Source: Corynebacterium jeddahense
GTDB lineage: Bacteria > Actinomycetota > Actinomycetes > Mycobacteriales > Mycobacteriaceae
Assembly (NCBI RefSeq): GCF_028609865.1
Contig: NZ_CP063194.1
Coordinates: 1,240,001 to 1,304,000 of the forward strand
Direction: 5' to 3'
Length of the DNA stretch: 64,000 bases
Every line of letters starts with the position of its first letter. Position 1 is the first letter of the stretch. The position numbers and the translations under genes are program-made. Of this stretch, positions 1 through 8,063 are shown piece after piece. Below the pieces are notes generated by a model, which saw nothing but the letters and a program-made list of their open reading frames with translations, had not been told where the DNA came from and made no database searches.

Positions 1-2
1 AC

Positions 3-449
3 CGTATCAGTATTAAGCGTCAGGCTGTCACGGTTGGCAATGAAGTGCATGTCAAGGAAGCTCTCAAAACTGAGAGTTCAAGGCGTGAAGTTGCCTTCTC
101 TTCGAAGTTTGACGACGAACTCACAGCACTGTGCGAGGGGAAGAAGAAAACAGATTTCCTCTTCACCAAACAGGGAACAAAAGAGCCGTTAAAGCGACCG
201 CAGGGGACGAAGTTGTGGCTCGGTTGTGCCGTAGGACGCATTCAAGCAGTAGATGAGGATTTCCCCCATGTGACATCTCATGATCTTCGTCACACCGCCA
301 TCTCTTTGAAGGTGAGCGTGGGGGCACCCATCTCTGTAATCTCACGTCAGGTGGGACACAAGAACATTTCGATGACGTTGGATCACTACACCGAGCTGTT
401 CGATAGTGACCTAGATTCTCTGACAGCAGCGATGGATTCCATCCTCTAG
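3..449 (+). CDS. Tyrosine recombinase (phage-type integrase), C-terminal part, 5' end outside window
   Basis: The reading frame is open from the window edge, so the N-terminal arm-binding and core-binding domains lie to the left. What is seen is the catalytic domain end: an RRQ...KTESSRR stretch typical of the beta region, the HDLRH box carrying the His and Arg of the catalytic set, the GHKNISMT box with the second His, and the nucleophile Tyr in HYTELF, about 20 residues before the stop. All C-terminal catalytic residues are therefore intact. An internal GTG at 45 is not a credible start because homology-like sequence continues upstream of it. Base composition is clearly less GC-rich than polA next door. 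It points at the 3' end of the tRNA at 584-657, the usual arrangement for an island integrase beside its attachment site. Substrate phage or island is unknown. Confidence 0.85.
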   Translation, partial: RISIKRQAVTVGNEVHVKEALKTESSRREVAFSSKFDDELTALCEGKKKTDFLFTKQGTKEPLKRPQGTKLWLGCAVGRIQAVDEDFPHVTSHDLRHTAISLKVSVGAPISVISRQVGHKNISMTLDHYTELFDSDLDSLTAAMDSIL

Positions 450-460
450 GGGCGGAGCTG

Positions 461-478
461 TACGGCATCCATACGGCA
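461..478. repeat. Two direct copies of TACGGCA between integrase and tRNA
   Basis: TACGGCA occurs at 461-467 and again at 472-478, 11 bp apart (one helical turn), just after the integrase stop codon. Spacing of one turn and position between integrase and attachment-site tRNA are what arm-type recombinase sites look like, but this is inference from layout only. The rest of 479-583 is AT-rich with a GCC...GGC plus T-run that may end integrase transcription; no gene is seen. Confidence 0.35.
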
Positions 479-583
479 ATAGCAGTGCTGGAAGTGCCTA
501 TTTATTGGCTTTTTTGCCTATTCATTTGTGGATAGCACCCCGCCTGACCTCGTTGTTACTGGTTAATGGAGTGTATTATTTCG

Positions 584-657
584 TGCCCCAGGTGAGACTC
601 GAACTCACACTGGACGGGTTTTGAATCCGTTGCCTCTGCCAATTGGGCTACTGGGGC
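584..657 (-). tRNA. tRNA-Leu (anticodon CAA), short variable loop
   Basis: A 74-nt cloverleaf can be folded on the minus strand: 7-bp acceptor GCCCCAG/CTGGGGC, 3-bp D stem GCC/GGC with a GG-containing loop, anticodon arm with loop TTCAAAA (anticodon CAA), T arm GTGAG-TTCGAGT-CTCAC, and A at the discriminator position. CCA is not encoded. Pair 31-39 is an A-C mismatch. The variable region is only five bases (CCAGT), whereas leucine tRNAs usually have a long class II arm. Its 3' end faces the integrase gene, so this end is the probable attachment core. Confidence 0.85.
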
Positions 658-740
658 GTCGCGCGAAAGTCTATCGCAGCGCCCGCGCCCCAGGAAATCC
701 CGGCGCAGCGAGCGCAGCAGGGCCGTGTCGGGGCGGCCGC

Positions 741-746
741 TAGACT
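741..746 (+). promoter_or_regulatory. -10 element of leaderless polA promoter
   Basis: TAGACT lies 8 nt before the GTG at 755, which places the transcription start at or next to the start codon. No Shine-Dalgarno sequence is present. Confidence 0.6.
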
Positions 747-754
747 GGCTGACC

Positions 755-3412
755 GTGAGCGAGACACCCGAGAACACGAAGCGACTGCTGCTGATCGACG
801 GCCACTCGATGGCCTTCCGCGCCTTTTACGCGCTGCCCACGGAGAACTTCTCCACCACGGGTGGGCAGCACACGAACGCGGTGTACGGGTTCCTCTCCAT
901 GTTCGCCAACATCCTCGCCGAGGAGCGGCCGACGCACGCTGCGGTGGCCTTCGACGTCGGCCGCAAGACCTTCCGCACCGAGAAGTTCGCCGAGTACAAG
1001 GCGCAGCGCGAGGCGGCACCGCCGGAGTTCAAAGGCCAGGTGCCGATCATCGAGGACGTGCTCGGCGACCTCGGCATCACCACCTTGAGCAAGGAGAACT
1101 TCGAGGCGGACGACATCGTGGCCACCCTGACCACGCAGGCGCGGGCGGCGGGCGACTTTGAGATCGTGCTCGTCTCGGGCGACCGCGACTACATCCAGCT
1201 TGTCGACGCCACGACGACGCTGCTGTACCCGACCCGCGGCGTGTCTACCATGACCCGCTTCACGCCCGAGGAGGTGGAGCGCAAGTACGGCCTCACCCCG
1301 GCGCAGTACCCGGACTTCGCCGCGCTTCGCGGGGACCCGTCCGACAACCTGCCCAGCGTGCCCAAGGTGGGGGAGAAGACCGCGACGAAGTGGATTGCGC
1401 AGTACGGCACGCTCGACGGGCTCATCGACCACGCCGACGAGCTCAAGGGCCAGGCCGCGAACAACTTCCGCGAGCGCATCGAGCAGGTCCGCCTCAACCG
1501 CGAGCTCACGCAGATGGTCACCGACGTCGAGCTGCCGGTCGGCCCGGACGACCTCGAACTCAAGCCCGCCGAGGTGAGCAGGGTCGCCTCCCGCTTCGAC
1601 GACCTCGAGTTCGGCGTGAACCTCCGCGAGCGCGTGCTCGCCGCGGTGCCCACAGACGGCACCGCGCCCGCCGCCGAGGCGGTCGAGCTCGAGGACATTA
1701 CGCTTGACGACGCCCCGTTGGACGCCTGGCTGGCCCAGCGAGAAGGCGACGGGTTGGCGGTCTACGTCACCGGCAACGCCACGCCCGGGGAGGGTGACGT
1801 GGTGGCGCTGGCGATCGTCGATAAGCAACGGCACGGCGTAAGCAAGCTCGCCGCCGACCTGAGCGCCGCCGAGGACGTGGCGCTGAAGCGCTGGCTCGAG
1901 TCGGACGCGCCGAAGTTCTTCCACGAGGCGAAGGCGGCGTACCACATGCTGCGCGGGCGCGGCATCGAGCTACGCGGTATCGCGCACGACACCGCGATCG
2001 CCGCGTACCTGCTGCGGCCCGGCCAGCGCACGTACGCGCTCGAGGACATCTACCAGCGCCACCTGCAGCGCCAGCTCAACCCGGGATCGGACCAGCTCAG
2101 CCTGCTCAGCGAGACCGCCGACCTCGACGCGGCAGCGGCGGTGCTGGAGCTGTCGGCGGCGCTGGCGGAGGAGCTGCGCGCGATCGACTCCTACGAGCTG
2201 TACTCGGACCTCGAGCTGCCGCTCGTAACCGTGCTCGCCGAGATGGAGCACACTGGCATCGCCGTCGACATCGAGGTCCTTGAGGGCCTGCGCAAGGAGT
2301 TCACGCTCAAGGTCGAGCAGGTCGAGGAGGAGGCGCGCCAGCTTGTCGACGAGCCTTCGCTCAACCTCTCCAGCCCCAAGCAGCTGTCCGCGGTGCTCTT
2401 TGACAAACTCGGGCTGCCGAAGACGAAGAAGACGAAGACCGGCTACTCCACCGCGGCGGGCGAGATCGAGGCGCTCGCGGAGAAGCACCCGCACCCGTTC
2501 TTGGACCAGCTGCTCGCGCACCGCGAGCACCAGAAGATGAAGTCCACGATCGAGGGGCTGATCAAGACGGTGCAACCGGACGGGCGCATCCACACCACGT
2601 TTAACCAGACGGTCGCCTCGACGGGGCGGCTCAGCTCCGCGGAGCCGAATCTGCAAAACATCCCGGTGCGCACCGAGGCCGGCCGCAAGATCCGCTCCGC
2701 GTTCGTCGTGGGCGAGGGCTACGAGTGCCTGCTCACCGCGGACTACTCCCAGATCGAGATGCGCGTCATGGCGCACCTGTCCAAGGACGACGGGCTCATC
2801 GAGGCGTACCGGGCGGGGGAGGACCTGCACAACTTCGTCGGTTCGCGCGTGTTCGACGTGCCCATCGACCAGGTCACCCCGGAACTGCGCCGCCGCGTCA
2901 AGGCGATGTCGTACGGCCTGGTCTACGGCCTGTCCGCGTACGGGCTGTCGAACCAGCTCTCCATCTCCGCGGGCGAGGCGAAGGACATCATGGCCAGCTA
3001 CTTCGAGCGCTTCGGCGGGGTGAAGCGTTACCTCGACGAGGTGGTCGAGCAGGCGCGCCGCGATGGCTACACCTCCACGGTGTTCGGCCGCCGCCGCTAC
3101 CTGCCGGAGCTCAACAGTGACAACCGCGTGGCCCGGGAGAACGCCGAGCGCGCGGCGCTCAACGCGCCGATCCAGGGCACGGCCGCCGACATCATCAAGG
3201 TCGCCATGCTGCGCGTCGACGCCGCGCTCGAGGGCAAGCGCTCGCGCGTCCTGCTCCAGGTGCACGACGAGCTCGTGGTCGAGGTCGCCCCGGGCGAGCT
3301 CGAGGCGGTCCGCGCGATCGTCGAACGCGAAATGGACGGTGCGATCGAGCTGCTCGTCCCGCTCGAGGTCTCGGCCGGCACCGGTGCGAACTGGGACGCG
3401 GCGGCGCACTAA
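755..3412 (+). CDS. polA: DNA polymerase I
   Basis: Family A DNA polymerase of about 885 residues used in gap filling and RNA primer removal. The N-terminal 5'-3' exonuclease (about 1-290) begins with LLLIDGHSMAFRAFYAL and carries GDRDYIQLV and the helix-hairpin-helix GDPSDNLPSVPKVGEKTA. The middle domain (about 310-490) has the shape of the 3'-5' exonuclease but lacks its acidic metal ligands (no DTE; FHEAKAAYHML at the Asn/Asp position), so proofreading is expected to be absent, as in other actinobacterial PolA proteins. The polymerase domain has motif A DYSQIEMRVMAH, motif B RRRVKAMSYGLVYG and motif C QVHDELVVEV. GTG at 755 is chosen over the in-frame GTG at 725 because TAGACT at 741-746 would sit inside the longer coding region and fits a leaderless start. 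Confidence 0.97.
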   Translation: MSETPENTKRLLLIDGHSMAFRAFYALPTENFSTTGGQHTNAVYGFLSMFANILAEERPTHAAVAFDVGRKTFRTEKFAEYKAQREAAPPEFKGQVPIIEDVLGDLGITTLSKENFEADDIVATLTTQARAAGDFEIVLVSGDRDYIQLVDATTTLLYPTRGVSTMTRFTPEEVERKYGLTPAQYPDFAALRGDPSDNLPSVPKVGEKTATKWIAQYGTLDGLIDHADELKGQAANNFRERIEQVRLNRELTQMVTDVELPVGPDDLELKPAEVSRVASRFDDLEFGVNLRERVLAAVPTDGTAPAAEAVELEDITLDDAPLDAWLAQREGDGLAVYVTGNATPGEGDVVALAIVDKQRHGVSKLAADLSAAEDVALKRWLESDAPKFFHEAKAAYHMLRGRGIELRGIAHDTAIAAYLLRPGQRTYALEDIYQRHLQRQLNPGSDQLSLLSETADLDAAAAVLELSAALAEELRAIDSYELYSDLELPLVTVLAEMEHTGIAVDIEVLEGLRKEFTLKVEQVEEEARQLVDEPSLNLSSPKQLSAVLFDKLGLPKTKKTKTGYSTAAGEIEALAEKHPHPFLDQLLAHREHQKMKSTIEGLIKTVQPDGRIHTTFNQTVASTGRLSSAEPNLQNIPVRTEAGRKIRSAFVVGEGYECLLTADYSQIEMRVMAHLSKDDGLIEAYRAGEDLHNFVGSRVFDVPIDQVTPELRRRVKAMSYGLVYGLSAYGLSNQLSISAGEAKDIMASYFERFGGVKRYLDEVVEQARRDGYTSTVFGRRRYLPELNSDNRVARENAERAALNAPIQGTAADIIKVAMLRVDAALEGKRSRVLLQVHDELVVEVAPGELEAVRAIVEREMDGAIELLVPLEVSAGTGANWDAAAH

Positions 3413-3417
3413 CCGCC

Positions 3418-3454
3418 GAGGCGGGCAGGGCCGCGTCGCAACCCTGCCCGCCTC
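3418..3454 (+). terminator. polA terminator hairpin
   Basis: A perfect 13-bp stem (GAGGCGGGCAGGG with its complement at 3442-3454) and an 11-nt loop start 5 bp after the polA stop. No T-run follows, as is common for actinobacterial terminators. Confidence 0.65.
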
Positions 3455-3829
3455 GCGTGCGGCGGACCACCCCGGCCACCGCAGATTCCCCCCAGGGGCT
3501 TCCCCCAAAACCCCGCTACCATATTCAATTGTCGTCCTCCCCGGGGGGAAGGGGCCGCGGGGGTCGGCCGTGCGACCGTGCCGGGGCTTCGATTTCACCC
3601 CTGGCTGGGTCTGTCCCCCGAGTGCCAGAGCTAAAGCTAGCAGAAAGCTGAGAGAAAGCTCAATAGGGGGCAAGGTGTTTCTTAGGTGTCACCAACCGTT
3701 TAACTTGGACGGCAGCGTAGTAGGGCGCGTGGCCAGCTTGGCGATCGGTTTCGTTCACCCGTCGTTCACCGGCGGTCCACCGCCTGTTTCGCCCCCGCCG
3801 GCTACCCCCGTGGCGCTCGGGCGGCCGGG
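3455..3829. other. Gene-free interval between convergent genes
   Basis: About 375 bp between the polA terminator and the end of the YkvI-type gene. I see no credible gene. It holds several runs of five or six C or G (near 3490-3560 and 3660), the string AAAGCT three times around 3633-3660, and a small GGCGG/CCGCC hairpin at 3771-3784 that could end minus-strand transcription from the right. A small RNA is possible but I cannot match it to a known family. Confidence 0.4.
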
Positions 3830-5215
3830 CTAGAGCAGGTCGTTGAGCGAGCGCCGCTCGTCCCCATCGGAGGAGTCGACCTCGTCGCGCAGGGCCTTCT
3901 TGAACTCTTCGTCATCGAGGTTCGAGTCGCCGGCCAGCTCGTCGAGGTCCTTGCCAGCCACCGCATCGTCGGCGTCGTCGCCAGTGTCCTCGTCCGCGTC
4001 GGCGGCCGGGATGTGCGCGGCGTAGCCCGCTGGGTTGCCGGGGCTGTCGTAGTCGCCGTTGTTGCTGCTCTCATAGCGCTCGGATGCGTTGTCGTCGGAG
4101 GCGGCGTCGCCGCTGGCCAGCGCAACGGCGCGCGCCCGGCGCTCGCCTTCGTCCTTGAGCTCGGAGCGGTGCTTGAGGTAGACCGCCGTCATCACGGCCA
4201 TGACGAAGAGACCGAGGTAGCCGAGAACGGGGTAGAGGCTGTTCACCAGCGGCTGGAAGCCAGCGAAGGACAGGACGAAGCCCACGATGCAGGCGATCGC
4301 GTACACGCGGTAGAACTTCTCCGGGTGCTTGCGGGTGAGGCGCTTCGCCAGCGCGTAGAACATGCCCAGGCAGGTGTTGAAGACCATGAGGAAGATGACC
4401 CAGGTCATGATGAAGCCGAGCACCGGGTCGACGTTCTCGATGACGGAGAGCAGCGGCATGTCGTCGCCGTTGACGGACTCCACCTGGATGAGCAGGGACG
4501 CGACGAGGAGCGCGAGCATGCCCACGTAGATGAACCCGCCGATGATGCCACCGAGGCGGCTCGACTTCGTGTCAAACTCGTCGCCGGCCATCACCAGCGC
4601 CATGGACACGCCGCACAGCGCGTTGAGGCCGGTGTGGTTGAGCGCGCCGAGCCACCAGAATGGCGTGCCGTCGGCGCGGGTGACCTCGGACTGCGCGTAG
4701 TCGCTCACCTGAGCCCAGTCGACGTCGACCTGGGTGAAGGAGTAGATCGCGCCGATGAGCACGAAGATGACCAGGACCGGGGTGGCGAACCCGATGACGG
4801 AGGAGACCTTGTCCACGTCGAAGCGGCCGACGACGAGCATGAGCGCGAGCATGAGCGACGCGCCGACCCAGATCGGCCAGCCGAAGGACTGTCGCAGGTT
4901 CGACCCGGCGCCGGCGAACATAACGAAGCCGACGGAGAACATGCAGGCCACGGCGGACCAGTCCATGATGAACGCCGCCGGCTTCGAGGTGACCTTGTAG
5001 AAGACCTCGTTGTGCTCGTCGGCGAGGAAGTAGGAGCCGAACGTCATGAAGGCAGTGGCGGCGAAGATCATGGTCACCCCGGCGAGGATGACGCCGTAGA
5101 ACCCGTCCGTGCCGTAGGCCACGAAGTACTGCATCGCCTCCATGCCCGAGGCGAATCCGGCGCCGACGACGATGCCAACGAACGAGGCGGCGACAGCGAC
5201 ACTGCGTTTCCACAT
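3830..5215 (-). CDS. YkvI-type multispanning membrane protein with acidic tail
   Basis: A 461-residue protein with about ten hydrophobic segments in the first 340 residues, starting at once with a membrane helix (SVAVAASFVGIVVGAGFASG). The G-A-G-F-A-S-G break in helix 1 and overall layout resemble the YkvI family, relatives of APC-fold transporters; the substrate is unknown. The last 110 residues are a cytoplasmic-looking, strongly acidic, low-complexity region rich in D, E, S and N, which is not part of the usual YkvI length. ATG at 5215 has GGAG 9 nt upstream, and TATCAT on the minus strand near 5257-5262 is a possible -10. It is divergent from rpsA and convergent with polA. Family call is from pattern only. 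Confidence 0.75.
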   Translation of the reverse strand: MWKRSVAVAASFVGIVVGAGFASGMEAMQYFVAYGTDGFYGVILAGVTMIFAATAFMTFGSYFLADEHNEVFYKVTSKPAAFIMDWSAVACMFSVGFVMFAGAGSNLRQSFGWPIWVGASLMLALMLVVGRFDVDKVSSVIGFATPVLVIFVLIGAIYSFTQVDVDWAQVSDYAQSEVTRADGTPFWWLGALNHTGLNALCGVSMALVMAGDEFDTKSSRLGGIIGGFIYVGMLALLVASLLIQVESVNGDDMPLLSVIENVDPVLGFIMTWVIFLMVFNTCLGMFYALAKRLTRKHPEKFYRVYAIACIVGFVLSFAGFQPLVNSLYPVLGYLGLFVMAVMTAVYLKHRSELKDEGERRARAVALASGDAASDDNASERYESSNNGDYDSPGNPAGYAAHIPAADADEDTGDDADDAVAGKDLDELAGDSNLDDEEFKKALRDEVDSSDGDERRSLNDLL

Positions 5216-5318
5216 ACTGGTGGCTCCAAAATCTGGGAGATTGATAAGACGCGGGCTATGATAGTCGCCGGTTCGTGCGGGGCGACCGGAGGGGCGTCGA
5301 TACGCATCTGCGAATTAT

Positions 5319-5347
5319 TTGCTCTAGCTGGGGAAAGTGTCTACACT
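5319..5347 (+). promoter_or_regulatory. rpsA promoter
   Basis: TTGCTC (5319-5324) and TACACT (5342-5347) are separated by 17 bp, a good sigma-A type promoter. It gives a leader of about 145 nt before rpsA, unlike the many leaderless genes around it. Confidence 0.6.
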
Positions 5348-5497
5348 TGCTCGGGCGTATCGACGCGACCGTGCGGCGCCCACCGTAATAGGAGGGTGAG
5401 GCTGCCAGCGCGGCGTGGGATCGGGCGGCCAACGCGCCCCCGAGAGATGCGTTCCTGTACACCTACGATCTCCTATTTTTCGGAGCACATACTTCTT

Positions 5498-6961
5498 ATG
5501 CGCACTTCCAACGCACCCCAGGTTGCCATCAACGACATCGGTGGCCCTGAGGAATTCCTCGCCGCAGTTGACGCGACCATCAAGTACTTCAACGATGGCG
5601 ACATCGTCACCGGCACCGTGGTCAAGGTCGACCACGACGAGGTCCTGCTCGACATCGGTTACAAGACCGAGGGCATCATCCTCACCCGCGAGCTGTCCAT
5701 CAAGCACGACGTCGACCCGGAGGACGTGGTCGAGGTCGGCGATGAGATCGACGCGCTTGTCCTGACCAAAGAGGACAAGGAAGGCCGCCTCATGCTGTCC
5801 AAGAAGCGTGCGCAGTACGAGCGTGCGTGGGGCACCATCGAGGAGCTGCAGGCCAACGATCAGCCGGTTACCGGCACCGTCATCGAGGTCGTCAAGGGCG
5901 GCCTCATCCTCGACATCGGCCTGCGCGGCTTCCTGCCGGCGTCGCTCGTCGAGATGCGCCGCGTGCGCGACCTGGATCCGTACATCGGCCAGGAGCTCGA
6001 GGCGAAGATCATCGAGCTGGACAAGCACCGCAACAACGTCGTGCTGTCCCGCCGCGCCTACCTGGAGGAGACCCAGTCCGCGGTCCGCTCCGACTTCCTG
6101 CACCAGCTGCAGAAGGGCCAGGTGCGCAAGGGCGTCGTGTCCTCCATCGTCAACTTCGGTGCGTTCGTCGACCTCGGCGGTGTTGACGGCCTCGTGCACG
6201 TCTCCGAGCTGTCCTGGAAGCACATCGACCACCCGTCCGAGGTTGTCGCCGTGGGCGACGAGGTCACCGTCGAGGTGCTCGACGTCGACCTCGACCGTGA
6301 GCGCGTCTCCCTGTCGCTCAAGGCGACGCAGGAGGATCCGTGGCGCGTCTTCGCCCGCACGCACGCCGTGGGCCAGATCGTCCCGGGCAAGGTGACCAAG
6401 CTCGTCCCGTTCGGCGCGTTCGTCCGCGTCGAGGAGGGCATCGAGGGCCTCGTCCACATCTCCGAGCTGGCCCAGCGCCACGTGGAGGTCCCGGACCAGG
6501 TTGTCAACGTCGGCGAGGAGGTCATGGTCAAGGTCATCGACATCGATCTGGACCGTCGCCGCATCTCCCTGTCGCTCAAGCAGGCTGACGAGGACTACGT
6601 CGAGGAGTTCGACCCGTCTCGCTACGGCATGGCCGACTCCTACGACGAGCAGGGCAACTACATCTTCCCGGAGGGCTTCGACCCGGAGACCAACGAGTGG
6701 ATGGAAGGCTACGACGAGGCCCGCCAGGAGTGGGAGGCTCGCTACGCCGAGGCGGAGCGCCGCCACACCGCGCACACCGCGCAGATCGAGCGCCACCGCG
6801 CCGCAGCCGCCGAGGCCGCGGAGCACGAGGGCGAGCAGACGAACTACTCCTCCGAGTCTGAGGCTGCGGCTCCGGCAGCCGACCAGGCCGAGGAGAACAT
6901 CGGCTCCCTCGCCTCCGACGAGCAGCTCGCCGCGCTGCGCGACAAGCTCGCCGGCAACTAA
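5498..6961 (+). CDS. rpsA: 30S ribosomal protein S1
   Basis: Actinobacterial S1 of 487 residues, which binds mRNA at the 30S subunit and helps load it. Four S1 RNA-binding repeats are visible: roughly residues 35-105 (GDIVTGTVVKVDHDEVLLDIG), 120-190 (GTVIEVVKGGLILDIG, GFLPASLVEMR), 207-277 (GVVSSIVNFGAFVDLGG) and 292-364 (GKVTKLVPFGAFVRVEEG), followed by an acidic Glu/Ala-rich tail of about 120 residues. The frame stays open far upstream (from 4013) across the antisense strand of the YkvI-type gene; that is composition, not an extension. ATG at 5498 is preceded by GGAG at 5482-5485. A strong terminator follows. Confidence 0.97.
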   Translation: MRTSNAPQVAINDIGGPEEFLAAVDATIKYFNDGDIVTGTVVKVDHDEVLLDIGYKTEGIILTRELSIKHDVDPEDVVEVGDEIDALVLTKEDKEGRLMLSKKRAQYERAWGTIEELQANDQPVTGTVIEVVKGGLILDIGLRGFLPASLVEMRRVRDLDPYIGQELEAKIIELDKHRNNVVLSRRAYLEETQSAVRSDFLHQLQKGQVRKGVVSSIVNFGAFVDLGGVDGLVHVSELSWKHIDHPSEVVAVGDEVTVEVLDVDLDRERVSLSLKATQEDPWRVFARTHAVGQIVPGKVTKLVPFGAFVRVEEGIEGLVHISELAQRHVEVPDQVVNVGEEVMVKVIDIDLDRRRISLSLKQADEDYVEEFDPSRYGMADSYDEQGNYIFPEGFDPETNEWMEGYDEARQEWEARYAEAERRHTAHTAQIERHRAAAAEAAEHEGEQTNYSSESEAAAPAADQAEENIGSLASDEQLAALRDKLAGN

Positions 6962-6982
6962 GCACCTCGCTTCACGACGATT

Positions 6983-7022
6983 CGTCCCGCCCCCGCCGCA
7001 ACCAGCGGGGGCGGGACGTTTT
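6983..7022 (+). terminator. rpsA intrinsic terminator
   Basis: Perfect 14-bp GC stem (6983-6996 with 7005-7018), 8-nt loop and TTTT directly after it. The following -10 element of coaE starts within 3 bp of the T-run, so coaE has its own promoter. Confidence 0.9.
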
Positions 7023-7024
7023 GC

Positions 7025-7030
7025 TATCTT
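7025..7030 (+). promoter_or_regulatory. -10 element of leaderless coaE promoter
   Basis: TATCTT ends 7 nt before ATG 7038, with no Shine-Dalgarno sequence between, directly behind the rpsA terminator. Confidence 0.6.
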
Positions 7031-7037
7031 CGGCCCC

Positions 7038-7631
7038 ATGAAGAAAGTGGGCCTGACAGGCGGCATCGGCAGCGGCAAGTCGACGGTGGCGCGGATGCTC
7101 GCCGACGCGGGGTTCGCGGTGGTGGACGCGGACCAGATCGCACGCGAGATCATGGAACCCGGCTCGCCGGTGCTCGACGAGGTAGCCCGCGAGTTCGGCG
7201 CGGATCTCATCGGCCCCGGCGGCGCGCTCAACCGCGGCGAGCTGGCGCGGCGCGCGTTCGCCTCGCGGGAGCAGACAGCGCGGCTCAACGCCATCACCCA
7301 CCCGGCCATCCGCGCGGAGTCCGAGCGCAGGTTCGCCGCGGCGGCGGTGGCGGGGGAGCCGGCGGTCGTCTACGACATGCCGCTGCTCGTGGACCTCGGC
7401 CTGGACAAGGACATGGACCTCACCGTGGTCGTGGACGTGGATGTGGAGGAGCGGGTCCGGAGGCTCGTCGCTACGCGAGGGCTCGACGAGGCCGACGCGA
7501 GGGCGCGTATCAAGCAGCAGCTTGACGACGACACCCGCAAAGCCGCAGCCGACGTCATCATCGACAACAACGGGCCCAAAGAGGCGCTCGAGCCGCAGGT
7601 GCGAGAGCTGATCGAGACGCTCAAAAGGTAA
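7038..7631 (+). CDS. coaE: Dephospho-CoA kinase
   Basis: Catalyses the last step of coenzyme A synthesis, ATP-dependent 3'-phosphorylation of dephospho-CoA, in the cytoplasm. The P-loop GLTGGIGSGKST is at residues 5-16, followed by VVDADQIARE and the LNAITHPAIR segment of the CoA domain, and VYDMPLLVDLGLDK. Length is 197 residues, the usual single-domain size; some actinobacterial CoaE proteins carry a C-terminal GrpB-like extension, which is absent here. Position directly after rpsA is the conserved actinobacterial order. The start is leaderless. Confidence 0.95.
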   Translation: MKKVGLTGGIGSGKSTVARMLADAGFAVVDADQIAREIMEPGSPVLDEVAREFGADLIGPGGALNRGELARRAFASREQTARLNAITHPAIRAESERRFAAAAVAGEPAVVYDMPLLVDLGLDKDMDLTVVVDVDVEERVRRLVATRGLDEADARARIKQQLDDDTRKAAADVIIDNNGPKEALEPQVRELIETLKR

Positions 7632-7652
7632 AGATTTATACCCGCGAAATTA

Positions 7653-7692
7653 ACCTATAGGTAAAAATTTATTTACCTCACGGGTCTACTGT
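7653..7692 (+). promoter_or_regulatory. Operator-like palindromes and promoter of the DUF4259 gene
   Basis: Perfect palindrome ACCTATAGGT at 7653-7662 overlaps an inverted repeat GGTAAA-6-TTTACC (7660-7677); a further GGTAAA is at 7627-7632. They cover the -35 zone of a leaderless promoter with TACTGT at 7687-7692, 8 nt from GTG 7701. The bound regulator is unknown. Confidence 0.5.
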
Positions 7693-7700
7693 GACCCCTC

Positions 7701-8054
7701 GTGGGAACGTGGAACACGGGGCCGTTCGACAATGACCCCGCAGCAGATGCCGTCGCCGCACTGGCCGACGGCACGTTCCGCATGGATCAGTTCCGCTTCG
7801 AGTGCGGCATGGGGCCGCTGGCCACGGACGATGCGGAATCCATCATCGCGCTCGCAGCCGTGCTCAATGGGCACGCGCCGGACAACTACTCCCCGTCTGA
7901 TTTGGACTACCCGTTCACCATGGACGACAAACAGTGGATCAGGCGGCGCGCCCAAGCCGCGGTGCGCCCGGGCGGCTCTGAGCTGTACTCGCTGTGGGAG
8001 GACACCGGTGAGCTCGACGAGTGGCTCGCCGTGACCCGCCGGTTCGTCTCCTAG
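7701..8054 (+). CDS. DUF4259 domain protein
   Basis: A 117-residue cytoplasmic protein with the signature opening MGTWNTGPFDNDPAADAVA, typical of the DUF4259 family, which has no established function. No signal or membrane segment is present. The GTG start is the first codon of the family motif and lies 8 nt after TACTGT, so it is leaderless. It stands alone, convergent with the acyltransferase gene 9 bp away, and has an operator-like palindrome upstream, suggesting single-gene regulation. Confidence 0.8.
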   Translation: MGTWNTGPFDNDPAADAVAALADGTFRMDQFRFECGMGPLATDDAESIIALAAVLNGHAPDNYSPSDLDYPFTMDDKQWIRRRAQAAVRPGGSELYSLWEDTGELDEWLAVTRRFVS

Positions 8055-8063
8055 CGTGCGCGC

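Noticed and set aside
1970-3673. Long minus-strand open frames opposite polA, pheT, recN, argG and rrn-flanking genes
   Set aside because: High-GC third-position bias creates such mirrors; they have no motifs or ribosome binding sites.
3455-3829. Broken gene remnant in the polA downstream gap
   Set aside because: Open frames here show no recognisable domain and contain C/G runs unsuited to coding.
4013-5497. Long N-terminal extension of RpsA (open frame from 4013)
   Set aside because: The frame only crosses the antisense strand of the YkvI-type gene and the divergent promoter; S1 homology begins at 5498 with a ribosome binding site.
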